Below, piece by piece: positions 39,568 to 49,130 of a DNA stretch of 64,000 nt. The stretch is from NCBI GenBank assembly GCA_050247135.1, contig JBFWUT010000002.1, positions 103,573-167,572 on the forward strand, read 5' to 3'. The notes under the pieces were generated by a model. It did no database searches. It saw only the letters and a list, made by a program, of their open reading frames with translations, and was not told the origin of the DNA. The stretch is from Berkiella sp050247135. GTDB lineage: Bacteria; Pseudomonadota; Gammaproteobacteria; Berkiellales; Berkiellaceae. Each line of letters begins with the position of its first letter. Within the stretch, counting starts at the first letter, position 1. The position numbers and the translations under genes are program-made.

Positions 39568-40887
39568 TTATCCTCCTTTATTGGAGGGACCTCCTTTTTT
39601 GCCATCCTTTTCCAATTTTTGTTTGAATTCAGCATTAATGTCTTTGAATTTTTCTTTGATTGTTTTGGCTTGTGTTACTGGCGCAGGTGGCAATTTGTGA
39701 GGCAATACCGCTTTCGCCCTTTTTGAGAAGGATGGCAAAGAAGGAGGCGGTGGTAAATCTTGCGGCTTTGGCAGTTGAGTTCTTGGTGGCAACGGTGGCG
39801 GTGGCGGTAAATCTTGTGGCTTAGCAGACGGTGTAGGCGGTAATGCTCTTACTTTTTTTGTCTGGCCCAACCTGGAGCTGATGGTATCAATCACCTGTTG
39901 TAACGCTAAACGCCTCTCAGGATCGCGCTCTAACATGCCTTCTAACATCTGCTTAATGGCTGGTGGCTCTATTGTAAAGTTCATGGCTTCAAGAAATGCA
40001 ATAACGTCAATATTTCTTTTTTCGGCCTCAATTAATTTTTGGGTAAATGCCGCCTTTAACGACGGGCTCATTTGACCTGCAATATTAATTTCTGTTAACA
40101 AGATCACGGCTAACGCATACGTATCGGTCGCAGGATAATAAAGATTATTTCTTATTTCTGGTGCTTTATAACCAGGAGAGCCATCTTGAAATTGACTCCA
40201 AACTTTATTTTCTCCATCCGGGATTATTTTGGAAAAGCCAAAATCCATTGCTCTCACTGATGTGGGATTGTTATTCTCATCTAATAGGAGGCGGAAATTT
40301 GCTCCTTTTAGATCACAATGTACGATGCCCATTTTGTGTAATCGTGCAAGTTCTTTCGCTGCTTCCAGCGCAACTGAATATAGCTGGGTCTCATTGAGTT
40401 GACGACTGGCAACAGCTTTATCTAAATCTTCGCCCTCTAACCATTCTAATACTGTATAAAGCTTAAACTCTTTATCGGTATATTTCTCATCCTTGTAGTA
40501 TTTATTCGGATCTAAAGGTCTGGCTGCTTCCCCCTTCATTAACCCAGCACGCTTGGCGGCTATCGCCTCTGGGTTATCAGGACCTCTGACATTTTGGCCT
40601 TCTATCTTAATGGCAACATATTTCGTTTTTTCAGAGGGATCATCCAGATTGTCTGGCTGTTCAATGGATGGTTTCACCCAACCATAATTTCCCCCAAACT
40701 TTTGTAAATATCTGACATTGGAGAGCGCATAAATTTTGCCTTCAACTCGCACAAAAGAAAATTCATCATTAGGATCGGCTTTTCTATCCATTTTAATTTG
40801 CGTGGGATGAGCAGCAAAATACGCAATAGCCTTTTTCCATTGTGCAGGTGTTATTTTCCATTCTTCTTTACGGTGAAATAAAGGCAT
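39568..40887 (-). CDS. eukaryote-like Ser/Thr protein kinase with proline-rich tail
   Basis: A 439-residue protein. The kinase domain covers about residues 60-345: ATP-binding Lys94 in YVAIKIEG, catalytic loop V-H-C-D192-L-K-G-A-N197, DFG as M-D215-F-G, and APE at 242-244 (SPGYKAPE). The HRD motif is HCD, so activation by loop phosphorylation may not be needed. The C-terminal 90 residues are a disordered proline-rich region (ALPPTPSAKPQDLPPPPPLP and a second similar block), followed by a Lys-rich end. GAGG is eight bases before the ATG. There is no PASTA or membrane segment, so it is not a bacterial PknB-type sensor; a translocated kinase is a reasonable inference. Confidence 0.9.
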   Translation of the reverse strand: MPLFHRKEEWKITPAQWKKAIAYFAAHPTQIKMDRKADPNDEFSFVRVEGKIYALSNVRYLQKFGGNYGWVKPSIEQPDNLDDPSEKTKYVAIKIEGQNVRGPDNPEAIAAKRAGLMKGEAARPLDPNKYYKDEKYTDKEFKLYTVLEWLEGEDLDKAVASRQLNETQLYSVALEAAKELARLHKMGIVHCDLKGANFRLLLDENNNPTSVRAMDFGFSKIIPDGENKVWSQFQDGSPGYKAPEIRNNLYYPATDTYALAVILLTEINIAGQMSPSLKAAFTQKLIEAEKRNIDVIAFLEAMNFTIEPPAIKQMLEGMLERDPERRLALQQVIDTISSRLGQTKKVRALPPTPSAKPQDLPPPPPLPPRTQLPKPQDLPPPPSLPSFSKRAKAVLPHKLPPAPVTQAKTIKEKFKDINAEFKQKLEKDGKKGGPSNKGG

Positions 40888-40896
40888 AAAACTTAC

Positions 40897-40967
40897 CTCT
40901 AAACAGACTCTATAGAGTTGGACTTACTAGCGATAACTAAGTTCCAAAACTTCGAATCTGTTTAGAG
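40897..40967. promoter_or_regulatory. 71-bp nested inverted-repeat element
   Basis: CTCTAAACAGA at 40897-40907 and TCTGTTTAGAG at 40957-40967 are perfect 11-base inverted arms. Between them lie the palindrome CTCTATAGAG (40908-40917) and a second imperfect pair, TTGGACTTA with TAAGTTCCAA. The element fills the gap before the kinase gene and after the MFS gene, both on the reverse strand. It could be a terminator, attenuator or small mobile palindrome. Confidence 0.5.
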
Positions 40968-40989
40968 TAGCTGCACGTTAGGAGTTTAT

Positions 40990-42276
40990 TCAGGCACTTT
41001 GCGGGCTTTGTGTATTTTCCATTGCCTTAACGGGTGACAAGAAGAAGGTTAAGAGGCCGCAAATAATGATAATGGCAATTAACAGGGTGAAGGCAGCATT
41101 GAGATCAGTGACGCTATAATAACGAGCCCCATCAAGACCGTATTCTCCTTTCCACTGGAAATCAAGATACCAACCGATCAGTTGTTGAACAAAAGCGCCA
41201 CCTAACATGTTTAAGGTGTTGACCACACCTAAGGCAAGCCCTGAATAGGATAATGGACTATGATCGATGGCACCCGCAAAGCAGATCATTTCAGCTCCAC
41301 ACAAAAGGCCAATGATGGTTAATAGCACGCCCAGCTGCAAGAGAGTTAAGCTATCTGAATATAATAAGAAGCCCATCGCTAGCACCAGGCACATGATACA
41401 GAATTGAATGGTTTCTTTTAAGCGTCCCCATCTCACACTAAGCCAAGGTATAATCAGGCTGCCTACCGTTAAACCTCCATATAGGTATAAAGACAGCTTG
41501 GCACTAATCGCTCTTGATAGTTCATATTTTTCCATTAAATAGGCAGCACCCCACAGATCAGCCAACACACATAGGGGAGTGTAAACACCGATGGCAATGA
41601 CTGAATACAGTATCAATTCACGTTGTTTAAAAACAGCTGCTATTCCTGCTCTGAAATGCGACAGAAATTTTTCCTCTGCCTTGATTTTTTCAAAGCTATA
41701 AGGAATCACTGCCAATACCAACATCAAGAGTAGTCCGCCAAAACCTGCGCATATTAATAAAGCATTTTGCCAACCTTGATTATCTAACAATGCCACCATG
41801 CATTGCCCTGATACTAAAGCACCTAAAGTACCCACCGCCAAGGTCATCCCCATTAAGAGGCCACGATACTTTAAAGGCAAGTGGTCATGAACGATTTTGA
41901 GTGCACTGATAAAGGCAGGGGCAGAACCTAAGCCAATTAAAAAGCGTCCTATTTGTAGCATTAATACATTTCGGCTTAAGGCAAATAAAACGGTGCCCAT
42001 CATGCAAATCGCTATAGCCATTACAATAACGCGCCGTACACCAATGCGATCTAAAATAAAGCCGAGTGGAATTTGCAATAATGAATACGAAAAGAGATAA
42101 ATGGAACCTAGTGAAGAAAACTCTGAAGCGGTCAGTTTAAATACTTGTTTGATCTCTACCACCATTATTCCGGGTGAGACTCGCAAAACATACTGATATA
42201 AGAAAAATAAGGCCACCAGCAGCCAGGCGCTATAATAGATGGTTTGGGTATGTTTTGTTGATTGTATCGTGTTCAT
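40990..42276 (-). CDS. MFS transporter
   Basis: A 428-residue inner-membrane major facilitator protein with about twelve helices. The loop 2-3 signature is visible as GFILDRIGVRRVIV (about residues 72-86) and the start has YQYVLRVSPGIMVVE. The sequence type is common in Legionella and Coxiella, where such proteins import amino acids, nucleosides or organic acids. The substrate cannot be told from the sequence. AGGAT lies five bases before the ATG. Confidence 0.92.
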   Translation of the reverse strand: MNTIQSTKHTQTIYYSAWLLVALFFLYQYVLRVSPGIMVVEIKQVFKLTASEFSSLGSIYLFSYSLLQIPLGFILDRIGVRRVIVMAIAICMMGTVLFALSRNVLMLQIGRFLIGLGSAPAFISALKIVHDHLPLKYRGLLMGMTLAVGTLGALVSGQCMVALLDNQGWQNALLICAGFGGLLLMLVLAVIPYSFEKIKAEEKFLSHFRAGIAAVFKQRELILYSVIAIGVYTPLCVLADLWGAAYLMEKYELSRAISAKLSLYLYGGLTVGSLIIPWLSVRWGRLKETIQFCIMCLVLAMGFLLYSDSLTLLQLGVLLTIIGLLCGAEMICFAGAIDHSPLSYSGLALGVVNTLNMLGGAFVQQLIGWYLDFQWKGEYGLDGARYYSVTDLNAAFTLLIAIIIICGLLTFFLSPVKAMENTQSPQSA

Positions 42277-42461
42277 TTATCATCCTGCTATCTTCATGGT
42301 TTAGAGGGGTTCTAAAACTGGATTAGTCGCAAGACTTTTGAGAACAAATAGAAGCCTTACGACTGCATAGGCAGACGAGGCACAGGGGGCAGGATAATGT
42401 TAAATAGATTGTTTTTATTCATAAATATAAAAATAATGGCTTTAGGGTAGATAGTCAAGTC

Positions 42462-43151
42462 CTATCTGACCTGCCACGAGGTACCGTTGGGCAGAACCCT
42501 TTCGCCCACAGCCTTATCCACCTCTAGACTCAGTTCTTGATAACACGGATCTTGATAGCGTGCTAAGCTTGCTTTTAAGCGTTCTAGGCTTTCTTTAGAC
42601 TGATTTTTGAGAAATTGGAATCTGGGATATCCCTGAGTATTAGGGAACTGCATGTAGTTGCTGATAAAAGCATGTCTTTGCTCACGCGTTTGTAAAGAAA
42701 TATATTGTTGATCAAGCCCTGCTTTTTGAAAAGCATATGAAAATATTTTTAATACAGAGATCTTAATTGGCGGTTCAATCTCTTTACATTCCCATTGACC
42801 AGAGGCTGTTTCATAAGCAGCTTTGCTCTTAAACCTCATGATTAACGAATCTAGACTAACAGGACAAAGAGACAAAGAAGCGTAATTTTGTTCTAATTGA
42901 GGCAAACCTATTTCACGAGGATTGGTGGTTTTTGTTGAGGTATAGCTTAGGGCTTTTTTTAAAACTTCAGTATTAAGTAAGGGATGCCTTGCCGCTATTT
43001 CAATGCCTTGTTTCCAATAAATAGCAATGCTACGTAGTTTGAGTTGCAAACCATAGGGGAAATAGGAAAAGATCATGACGCGCAGCTCTTGAGGAAGCTT
43101 CTTCAATTGATCTTCTTCATTTTCTGCTTTTGCTCTCGTACCCGCTATCAT
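42462..43151 (-). CDS. F-box-like hypothetical protein
   Basis: A 229-residue protein from ATG 43151, chosen because AGAGG stands seven bases upstream; an ATG pair at 43181 in the same frame has no such signal. Residues about 15-55 (QLKKLPQELRVMIFSYFPYG, then LKLRSIAIYWKQGIE) fit an F-box: Leu-Pro-x-Glu-Leu, an Ile-Phe helix and a Trp. The rest is helical with a cluster of Lys/Glu and no known repeats. It lacks an export signal. It may be the third F-box-like protein in the window. The short C-terminal part makes a substrate guess impossible. Confidence 0.68.
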   Translation of the reverse strand: MIAGTRAKAENEEDQLKKLPQELRVMIFSYFPYGLQLKLRSIAIYWKQGIEIAARHPLLNTEVLKKALSYTSTKTTNPREIGLPQLEQNYASLSLCPVSLDSLIMRFKSKAAYETASGQWECKEIEPPIKISVLKIFSYAFQKAGLDQQYISLQTREQRHAFISNYMQFPNTQGYPRFQFLKNQSKESLERLKASLARYQDPCYQELSLEVDKAVGERVLPNGTSWQVR

Positions 43152-43347
43152 TTCTCTACCTCTCATCAATGGTCCCATCATAAAGAAATTGTAAACTCAA
43201 TAAAGGACTCGCGGATGAATAGCTTACTCAGCCGATAAATGTCAGCGCATGTCGGGATTTTCTCTTATTAAATAGCAAAATAAGTTGCTTCTTCTTAGTC
43301 AATTATCTTAAAATGCCAATCACTGTATCGCAAGAAGTAGTACTTTC

Positions 43348-44304
43348 ATGATCAATGGTCCCAAAAGACGAGTCGGCTTGAGCCGAGTATTAACCCCGCT
43401 TTTCAGCAACATTAAAGCCCCAAAAACACTTTCTGCTTCAGAAAGTTTTACCGCACATTGGCAACGCTTAATGAGCCAACAACCCTTGAATAAACTCAAA
43501 GCATCTGCAATCAGTCTTTTAAACAAATCCGGCACCTTATTGAGTAATACTTCATTAATAGCGCTTCAAAAAAGAGTTGCCAAAGGTCAGATCTATTTTA
43601 AAAAAAGTACTTTTGGGCATGAGGTTATTGTTGATCGAAACAAAATTGCTTACGCTGTTTATCATAAAATAACTGATATTGGCGGCAGTACTGGCAACGT
43701 TAAATTAGTGCAAAATCTCACTGATAAAAGTTTTTATCTTTTGAAGGAATCTTGCGATTGTGAAGACAAAGCGAGTGCTGAAGCGCGTATATTAGACAAA
43801 TTAGAATTATTAGTGGGTGAGCAACACCGTGTTAGTAATAAAAGCAATGTTAAATCCTACTTGTTTCTAAAAATTATGCCTGGCATGCCCTTAGGTAAGT
43901 TTATATCGCTTGATGAAAATCAAAAAATTCCATTAACCTTTGAACAACAAGCTCAACTATTGTTGTCAATGCTTAAAGCCTTTCAAGGTTTAGTGAAGCA
44001 TCATATTCATCATGATGATATTTCCAATGAAAATGTATTGATTGATCCTACAACCTTGCAGGTGTCTATTATTGATTTTGGTGATGCCAATGAAATTGCT
44101 CACGATGGCAGAAGCAATCACCACCAGCATTATGATCTGCGTAAACTTTTTGCGTTATTTAAGCCCATTATTGTGGCTAGTGAATTTGCTCACATTGCAA
44201 GTCGATACATTGATACCTGGTCTGATTTAGAGGCCAATTTACAAAAAGCGATCGATGAAGTGTGCTCGCATTTACCAACTAAGACTGTTAAAATTCGGCC
44301 TTAG
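43348..44304 (+). CDS. protein-kinase-fold protein with basic N-terminal extension
   Basis: A 318-residue protein. The kinase core covers about residues 85-315: Gly-rich loop D-I-G-G-S-T-G (110-116), Lys133 in YLLKES, catalytic H222-D-D224 with N229 (HDDISNEN) and the Mg-binding D243-F-G. APE-like and later lobes are short, as in atypical or lipopolysaccharide-kinase-like enzymes. The first 90 residues are basic and contain only one acidic residue (Glu32). They have alternating Leu/Lys/Arg, resembling a mitochondrial presequence. The ribosome-binding site is weak. It lies 20 bases before the GNAT gene, so they are probably one transcript. Confidence 0.82.
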   Translation: MINGPKRRVGLSRVLTPLFSNIKAPKTLSASESFTAHWQRLMSQQPLNKLKASAISLLNKSGTLLSNTSLIALQKRVAKGQIYFKKSTFGHEVIVDRNKIAYAVYHKITDIGGSTGNVKLVQNLTDKSFYLLKESCDCEDKASAEARILDKLELLVGEQHRVSNKSNVKSYLFLKIMPGMPLGKFISLDENQKIPLTFEQQAQLLLSMLKAFQGLVKHHIHHDDISNENVLIDPTTLQVSIIDFGDANEIAHDGRSNHHQHYDLRKLFALFKPIIVASEFAHIASRYIDTWSDLEANLQKAIDEVCSHLPTKTVKIRP

Positions 44305-44324
44305 TCGTTATTTGGAGTGGTAAC

Positions 44325-45266
44325 ATGCTTATTCAGTTTATGCAAAGAGCCCGCACCTTAAGAGGCCCCATTGCCAGAACCTTGCTATCACAGACAGGCC
44401 ATACGGCATTTCATGGCGTAACGCCTTCATTTAATCACCAACGCACTACAACGGTGTTAAGAAATTTTCAAACCCAAGCTCGAAACCCAAACTATATGCG
44501 ACTACCTGATTTTGAGCATTGTGTGCCCAGTGAGAACTATATTGATGATAGATTAGCTGATTTTTTAGCTGGCACGCGCTTTGCCAGCTCTGTTCAGTTC
44601 GAGCGTTATCAAGGACAACAGTTAACCCAACCTGAGGTTACTCCAGAGAACCAGCACCGTGACCAGCACTATCATCAAGTGCATCGCTTTCATATGTTCA
44701 AACATAATCCCATATTACCTAATATGGAACAGGGATTTGTCCTCAATATCGTACCTGATCGAGTCTCACGCTGCCATATGGCGGTTGATAATGATACAGG
44801 CGAGGTTTTAGGTGCTATTTATTTTACGATTAATCTTGAGCTGCGCGTTGCTTTTTTTCAATTGGTACAAGTAGACAGCAAACTAAAGCAAGAAGGCTTG
44901 GGCAAACTGTTAATGCATAGTGCCATTTATGTTTGCTTAATGTATCACTGTTCGAGTATCAGTCTTATTTCCATGAAACGCGTTATTGGATTTTATGAAA
45001 ACATGGGTTTTGTCAAAAGTCAGGAAAACCCAAATCGTGATCGTTATGAATTAGATTTGCTCAATGGCACCACAGAGCAACATGAACTATTCTTACGATC
45101 GTTTAACAGCACTGCCCCACATATTGGCATTCAAAATTTGATTGCTGAACTCAGACAATTACACCCTAACCCTGACTTAGTGCCAGCTCCTCAAGCGATC
45201 TTTGATTTTGTCGAAAGAAAGCAAGAAGTTAACCCGCTTTTGAGTCGATGTAAACCTAGCCCCTAA
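44325..45266 (+). CDS. GNAT acetyltransferase with presequence-like N-terminus
   Basis: A 313-residue protein with GGAG seven bases before the ATG. The C-terminal part, about residues 150-245, is a GNAT domain: a beta strand, VQVDSKLKQEGLGKLLMHSA carrying the acetyl-CoA loop E-G-L-G-K, and the final VIGFYENMGF. The first 61 residues contain no Asp or Glu, several Arg and many Thr, Ser and Leu (MLIQFMQRARTLRGPIARTL). This is the composition of a mitochondrial targeting sequence rather than a bacterial signal peptide. Whether it is delivered to host mitochondria is inference. Convergent with the RasGEF gene, 16 bases apart. Confidence 0.83.
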   Translation: MLIQFMQRARTLRGPIARTLLSQTGHTAFHGVTPSFNHQRTTTVLRNFQTQARNPNYMRLPDFEHCVPSENYIDDRLADFLAGTRFASSVQFERYQGQQLTQPEVTPENQHRDQHYHQVHRFHMFKHNPILPNMEQGFVLNIVPDRVSRCHMAVDNDTGEVLGAIYFTINLELRVAFFQLVQVDSKLKQEGLGKLLMHSAIYVCLMYHCSSISLISMKRVIGFYENMGFVKSQENPNRDRYELDLLNGTTEQHELFLRSFNSTAPHIGIQNLIAELRQLHPNPDLVPAPQAIFDFVERKQEVNPLLSRCKPSP

Positions 45267-45282
45267 ACCAACGGTTCCTAAG

Positions 45283-47847
45283 CTACTTTCGATGCTGCAG
45301 TTTATCAGACATTTTTTGAGGCACAACTGCTTCTTCTTCTGCATCAGAATCTTGGTGGCCCTTTTTCTTACGACGAAATTGCACGACAATCTCTTCTCTT
45401 GGGGCTAGGTGTTCATAATAAGCGGGATTGAATTTAAAATGTGCATCTGGCTCCACAATACTATGCGCCAATGAAACAATCTCTGAAAAATCGCCGATAG
45501 CTAATTTACCTTGAACATATTGTTCTTTTAGCCATTGTGTCAAGGGCTCTAATGTCGATTTGCCCTCTAATGAAATACCATGGAGCACAATTTTTAACTG
45601 CCCCTCATTTCTTTGTATTGTTCTCATGCCAGCTATCAACTCATTCATATCAATTTCATTCGTTATTTGGAAGGGGCGTGGCTCTAAGGCCAACGATATA
45701 TCATATAAGTCTTTTTCAGTAACGATATTAAGCTGTGCAATAAAAGTTCCTAAATCTGTAGTAACAGGTAAATGCAGCATCTCAAGATAACTCTTTCTTT
45801 GCATGAATTGGCGAATAATTTTACCAACAATCATCAACTTGCTAAAATCATCCTTATTCTCATATGCAAAAGTGAGATCTGCTGAAATGATACCGATATA
45901 AGGGATAGCGTACGGGTTCTTTTCTAGTGCTTCTCTCATCATCAGAAAGTTTTTATGAGGAGATAATGTTTCTTCTAGCTTCTCTCGCAATTTTCTGGTC
46001 TTTCTACTCAATAAGGCTGCGGTTCCTGAAAGACGAGTTACGCAAGCTTGATTGATTGCTGAAAAGATAGCCATCGCTGAATTATAGTCTGGCACTTCTG
46101 ACTCAACTAGTTTAGCTATCACTTTGATACAAAACTTTAATAGCCTTGCTCTTTGTTTAATATCCCGTTGTTGTAAGATCTGCTGCGTTACCCAATTGCT
46201 TAGCACGTTGAAATAGTTTTCAATATCAACAACACTCGGTGAGAGTTGTTCCTTATTGGGTGCTCTCCATCCCATCGACGCGAGTTCTCTCACATCTAGG
46301 TTATGATATAGCATTAGAGAGTGTGCTCTTAATCCATCGGCGATTGCAACCACGCGTTCATCAAAATCATCGCTTGCGGCATTAAACTGTAAACGAAAAA
46401 CCCAAAGACCTGCAAACGGAATATGTTGCTGGATGATGGATTCTAAATAATAGTAGTTATCTAATAAATTCTGACCTTGCTTATAACGCAACACCATGAT
46501 CAAACGTATCATTTCTACTAAATCTTGATCCTCACTTTTAAGTTGTAACGCAGGTAACACTATACTTGCTAACACCTTGAGTTCTTGATAACTAAATCGA
46601 TGATTTTGGACGGTTAATTCTTTTAGAGCATAGAACATCATTAACTGTTGAGCCTTAGCAAATAGTGGCTGCAATACAACGATTGCAGCGCCAATCTCAA
46701 AAGCATTATATTGAGAACAAAGACCTGCAACTTGATTAGCGGTTTCCTCAGGGTCAAAAGGATGTGTGCCGTCAACACAGGTGCACATCTGGTAGACACT
46801 GGTCAATAAAGTTAAAGGTAGTCCTTTGGTAGCAGCAAGCTCTTTTAGTTTATCTGCAGATAACAGTGCAAAACCTTGCGCTGGCATTTTTTGCTCTAAG
46901 CCCATTTGGCTTAGCATGTCATTATATTGTGTGGATAAACGCAAAATTTCGACCCTCATCTTTTTGAGTTCATCCCACGAAAGTTTTTCTAAAACATTAT
47001 TCTGCGCAACCATTAGCATTCGACTATGTGTTGTCATTGATAACAAGTGCCTAAGCGGCAATTGATTTAGGGGTGCATCGCGTCGAATATACTCCCCGTG
47101 GGTTGCAAAGAGTGCAAATTGATCGCTCAATCCTTCCCGAAAAGCATAAGTTAGGGGGGTGCAATCAATTAATCTCGCCAATGGCGCTAACCAATAACCT
47201 TCCTGTAAATAGGCGCTGACAACATTGGCGCGATTGGCATTAATGGCCTTTAATAATGGGACCAGATACACCTCATTAAGCTCATCTCGCTTTTTTCCGC
47301 TTATTTTTAAGCGTGATACTTTTTCTGTTAATCCTGAAACATCATTGTCATCTTCAACAGTTAATACATACTTTAGTTTTGGGACTGCCGACATTCTGGG
47401 TGTGGTGACAATATCACGTTCTTGATCTTTCATTTTTCTTTCTATGAAAACGGTATTTCTTCTTGAAGACCGCGATAACGTTCTTGCACCACGGCTCTGT
47501 GCCACTGTTTCAACACTCGCTTCTTGCATGTGGTGCTTCGCTTTTTGTTGCAATTCTAATAGCGGCCCTTCGAGTCCTTTTAATTTGGCAAGAGACAACG
47601 GTGTATACTTTTTTGTGCTTTCTTGCATCAGATCGCCCTGCCCCTGTAACACCAAGATTTCAATGAGCTGCAGATCTCCGCCTAGCACCGCTAAATGGCA
47701 AGGCGTAAGACCAAGGACACCGGGTTGATTCACCTCGTGCGGATGTGTCTTTACTCTCTTGCGAACAGCTGCAGCAATTTCATTTTGCAGTGCCGTTGGC
47801 TGTAAATGTGCCCAGAGGATCATTTCGCGTAAGTTCATATCTAGCAT
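45283..47847 (-). CDS. RasGEF-domain protein with N-terminal ankyrin repeats
   Basis: An 854-residue protein. Residues 45-105 are ankyrin-type (GLTPCHLAVLGGDLQLIEIL, then YTPLSLAKLKG), with a further degenerate repeat near 195-255. Residues about 500-735 match the CDC25/RasGEF catalytic fold: the helix around LMLYHNLDVRELASMGWRAP, then FNVLSNWVTQQIL, KQRARLLKFCIKVIAKL, DYNSAMAIFSAINQACVTRL and the final PYIGIISADLTF. RasGEFs activate Ras-family GTPases, which bacteria lack, so the target should be a host GTPase (Legionella LegG2 is a comparable effector). The tail is Lys/Arg/Glu-rich. The Ser/Arg linker (about 118-130) may be disordered. Confidence 0.9.
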   Translation of the reverse strand: MLDMNLREMILWAHLQPTALQNEIAAAVRKRVKTHPHEVNQPGVLGLTPCHLAVLGGDLQLIEILVLQGQGDLMQESTKKYTPLSLAKLKGLEGPLLELQQKAKHHMQEASVETVAQSRGARTLSRSSRRNTVFIERKMKDQERDIVTTPRMSAVPKLKYVLTVEDDNDVSGLTEKVSRLKISGKKRDELNEVYLVPLLKAINANRANVVSAYLQEGYWLAPLARLIDCTPLTYAFREGLSDQFALFATHGEYIRRDAPLNQLPLRHLLSMTTHSRMLMVAQNNVLEKLSWDELKKMRVEILRLSTQYNDMLSQMGLEQKMPAQGFALLSADKLKELAATKGLPLTLLTSVYQMCTCVDGTHPFDPEETANQVAGLCSQYNAFEIGAAIVVLQPLFAKAQQLMMFYALKELTVQNHRFSYQELKVLASIVLPALQLKSEDQDLVEMIRLIMVLRYKQGQNLLDNYYYLESIIQQHIPFAGLWVFRLQFNAASDDFDERVVAIADGLRAHSLMLYHNLDVRELASMGWRAPNKEQLSPSVVDIENYFNVLSNWVTQQILQQRDIKQRARLLKFCIKVIAKLVESEVPDYNSAMAIFSAINQACVTRLSGTAALLSRKTRKLREKLEETLSPHKNFLMMREALEKNPYAIPYIGIISADLTFAYENKDDFSKLMIVGKIIRQFMQRKSYLEMLHLPVTTDLGTFIAQLNIVTEKDLYDISLALEPRPFQITNEIDMNELIAGMRTIQRNEGQLKIVLHGISLEGKSTLEPLTQWLKEQYVQGKLAIGDFSEIVSLAHSIVEPDAHFKFNPAYYEHLAPREEIVVQFRRKKKGHQDSDAEEEAVVPQKMSDKLQHRK

Positions 47848-47911
47848 GGAAGTTTCTCATTGAGGGGATCGATATGAATGATTGTAGGTCAATGCGTGTA
47901 GATACGCGAAT

Positions 47912-49111
47912 TTATTTTTTGCCAAACACTGGGTAGTTATCGAGGCCTTGTGTGTCGCGCCATTTTATTCTGAGCAAGGCTAACAATTGATTTGATGCTT
48001 CACACAATGCAGGAAGCTGGTTTAGCTGCTGCGCACAAGTGATAAACGCTTCTAGTCTTGATAGGAGTCGAGAATGAAAACCATTGCTGTTAGGATCCCA
48101 CAATGAATCCTCATCAACAGGACCACTGGGGCAATTTTTATCGCTTTCAAAAAACTCATCCAGCCACCAAATTAAACTTCTTATCACCCAATAAGCACAA
48201 GCGTAAAGCAGAGCCTGATGATATAAATCTTCATGATTGGCAGCAGGTATTTTACTCTGCAGTTCTTTGCGATAAATGGCTTCCATTTGTTGCACAATAT
48301 TAGCTGGAGTACTCTTGGCACACCAGCAGCTTGGCATACTCATACGCAAGTAAACACCGTCAATCAGCGCATGCCCTGTATCGCCAAATTCAAAATCAAA
48401 CAAGCGAATATCTTGATTTTGAAAAAAGACATTATCTGGACAGATATCGCCATGCAGTAGCACTTTGAAATCGCTGCTATCCATAGCAGTGAATATATTG
48501 TTGAGTTCTGCTATGAGCTTTTCATTCTCATACCCTATATAGCGTTTAAAAAGTTTAGGTAGCACGTTGATATCATCGGGTTTGTGATAATGAAAGCGTT
48601 TTACCTCAGGGTAAATTCGCTTTAAGATAGCTTCAAATTGGGCTGTTTTACCAAATGTATCAGCATGCATTTGTGCCACACGGCGAGTATAGGCAGCAAG
48701 AGCCTTTACGGCCTCCTCTTGATTCTCTTTCGAGGGACCCCGAGTCAAGGGGCCCACTAGGCTTGAGTGTTCTAATCCAAGATCTTCAATCAGAATAAAT
48801 CGATGTTCAAAACTCCCAGCATAAAAATAAGGACCATGATGGGTGCCGATTGCCGTTAAAAATTCAAGCCCTGCCCAATCGTGTGCAAAACGACTGAGTT
48901 GCTCTTGCTCTGTTTCGCCGCGATTTTCTATAGCCGTTTTTTTCAAAATAACTGAAGCCGGAATATTATCGGTTGGATTCTCAATAAAAAGACGCAAAAT
49001 GAGATTGCGCCGCTCAGGTTCGCTTAGAACATCCGCCTTGGCAATGGTAATAACAGCATTAAAATGGTGACAGAGCAGCTTTTTTGCAGTATTGATCAGG
49101 TCGATGTCCAT
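47912..49111 (-). CDS. aminoglycoside-phosphotransferase / choline-kinase-like protein
   Basis: A 399-residue phosphotransferase of the APH fold. The catalytic Brenner motif is LLHGDICPDNVFF (about residues 217-229), followed by the metal-binding LFDFEFGD (238-245). The N-terminal lobe has VILKKTAIE and the region FILIEDLG, typical of the hinge. The substrate could be a small molecule such as choline or a sugar, or a protein; the family cannot tell them apart by sequence. AGGA lies five bases before the ATG. Two palindromes lie in the promoter region shared with the divergent gene at 49258. Confidence 0.85.
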   Translation of the reverse strand: MDIDLINTAKKLLCHHFNAVITIAKADVLSEPERRNLILRLFIENPTDNIPASVILKKTAIENRGETEQEQLSRFAHDWAGLEFLTAIGTHHGPYFYAGSFEHRFILIEDLGLEHSSLVGPLTRGPSKENQEEAVKALAAYTRRVAQMHADTFGKTAQFEAILKRIYPEVKRFHYHKPDDINVLPKLFKRYIGYENEKLIAELNNIFTAMDSSDFKVLLHGDICPDNVFFQNQDIRLFDFEFGDTGHALIDGVYLRMSMPSCWCAKSTPANIVQQMEAIYRKELQSKIPAANHEDLYHQALLYACAYWVIRSLIWWLDEFFESDKNCPSGPVDEDSLWDPNSNGFHSRLLSRLEAFITCAQQLNQLPALCEASNQLLALLRIKWRDTQGLDNYPVFGKK

Positions 49112-49130
49112 AACAGTCCTGTGCTAGTTT

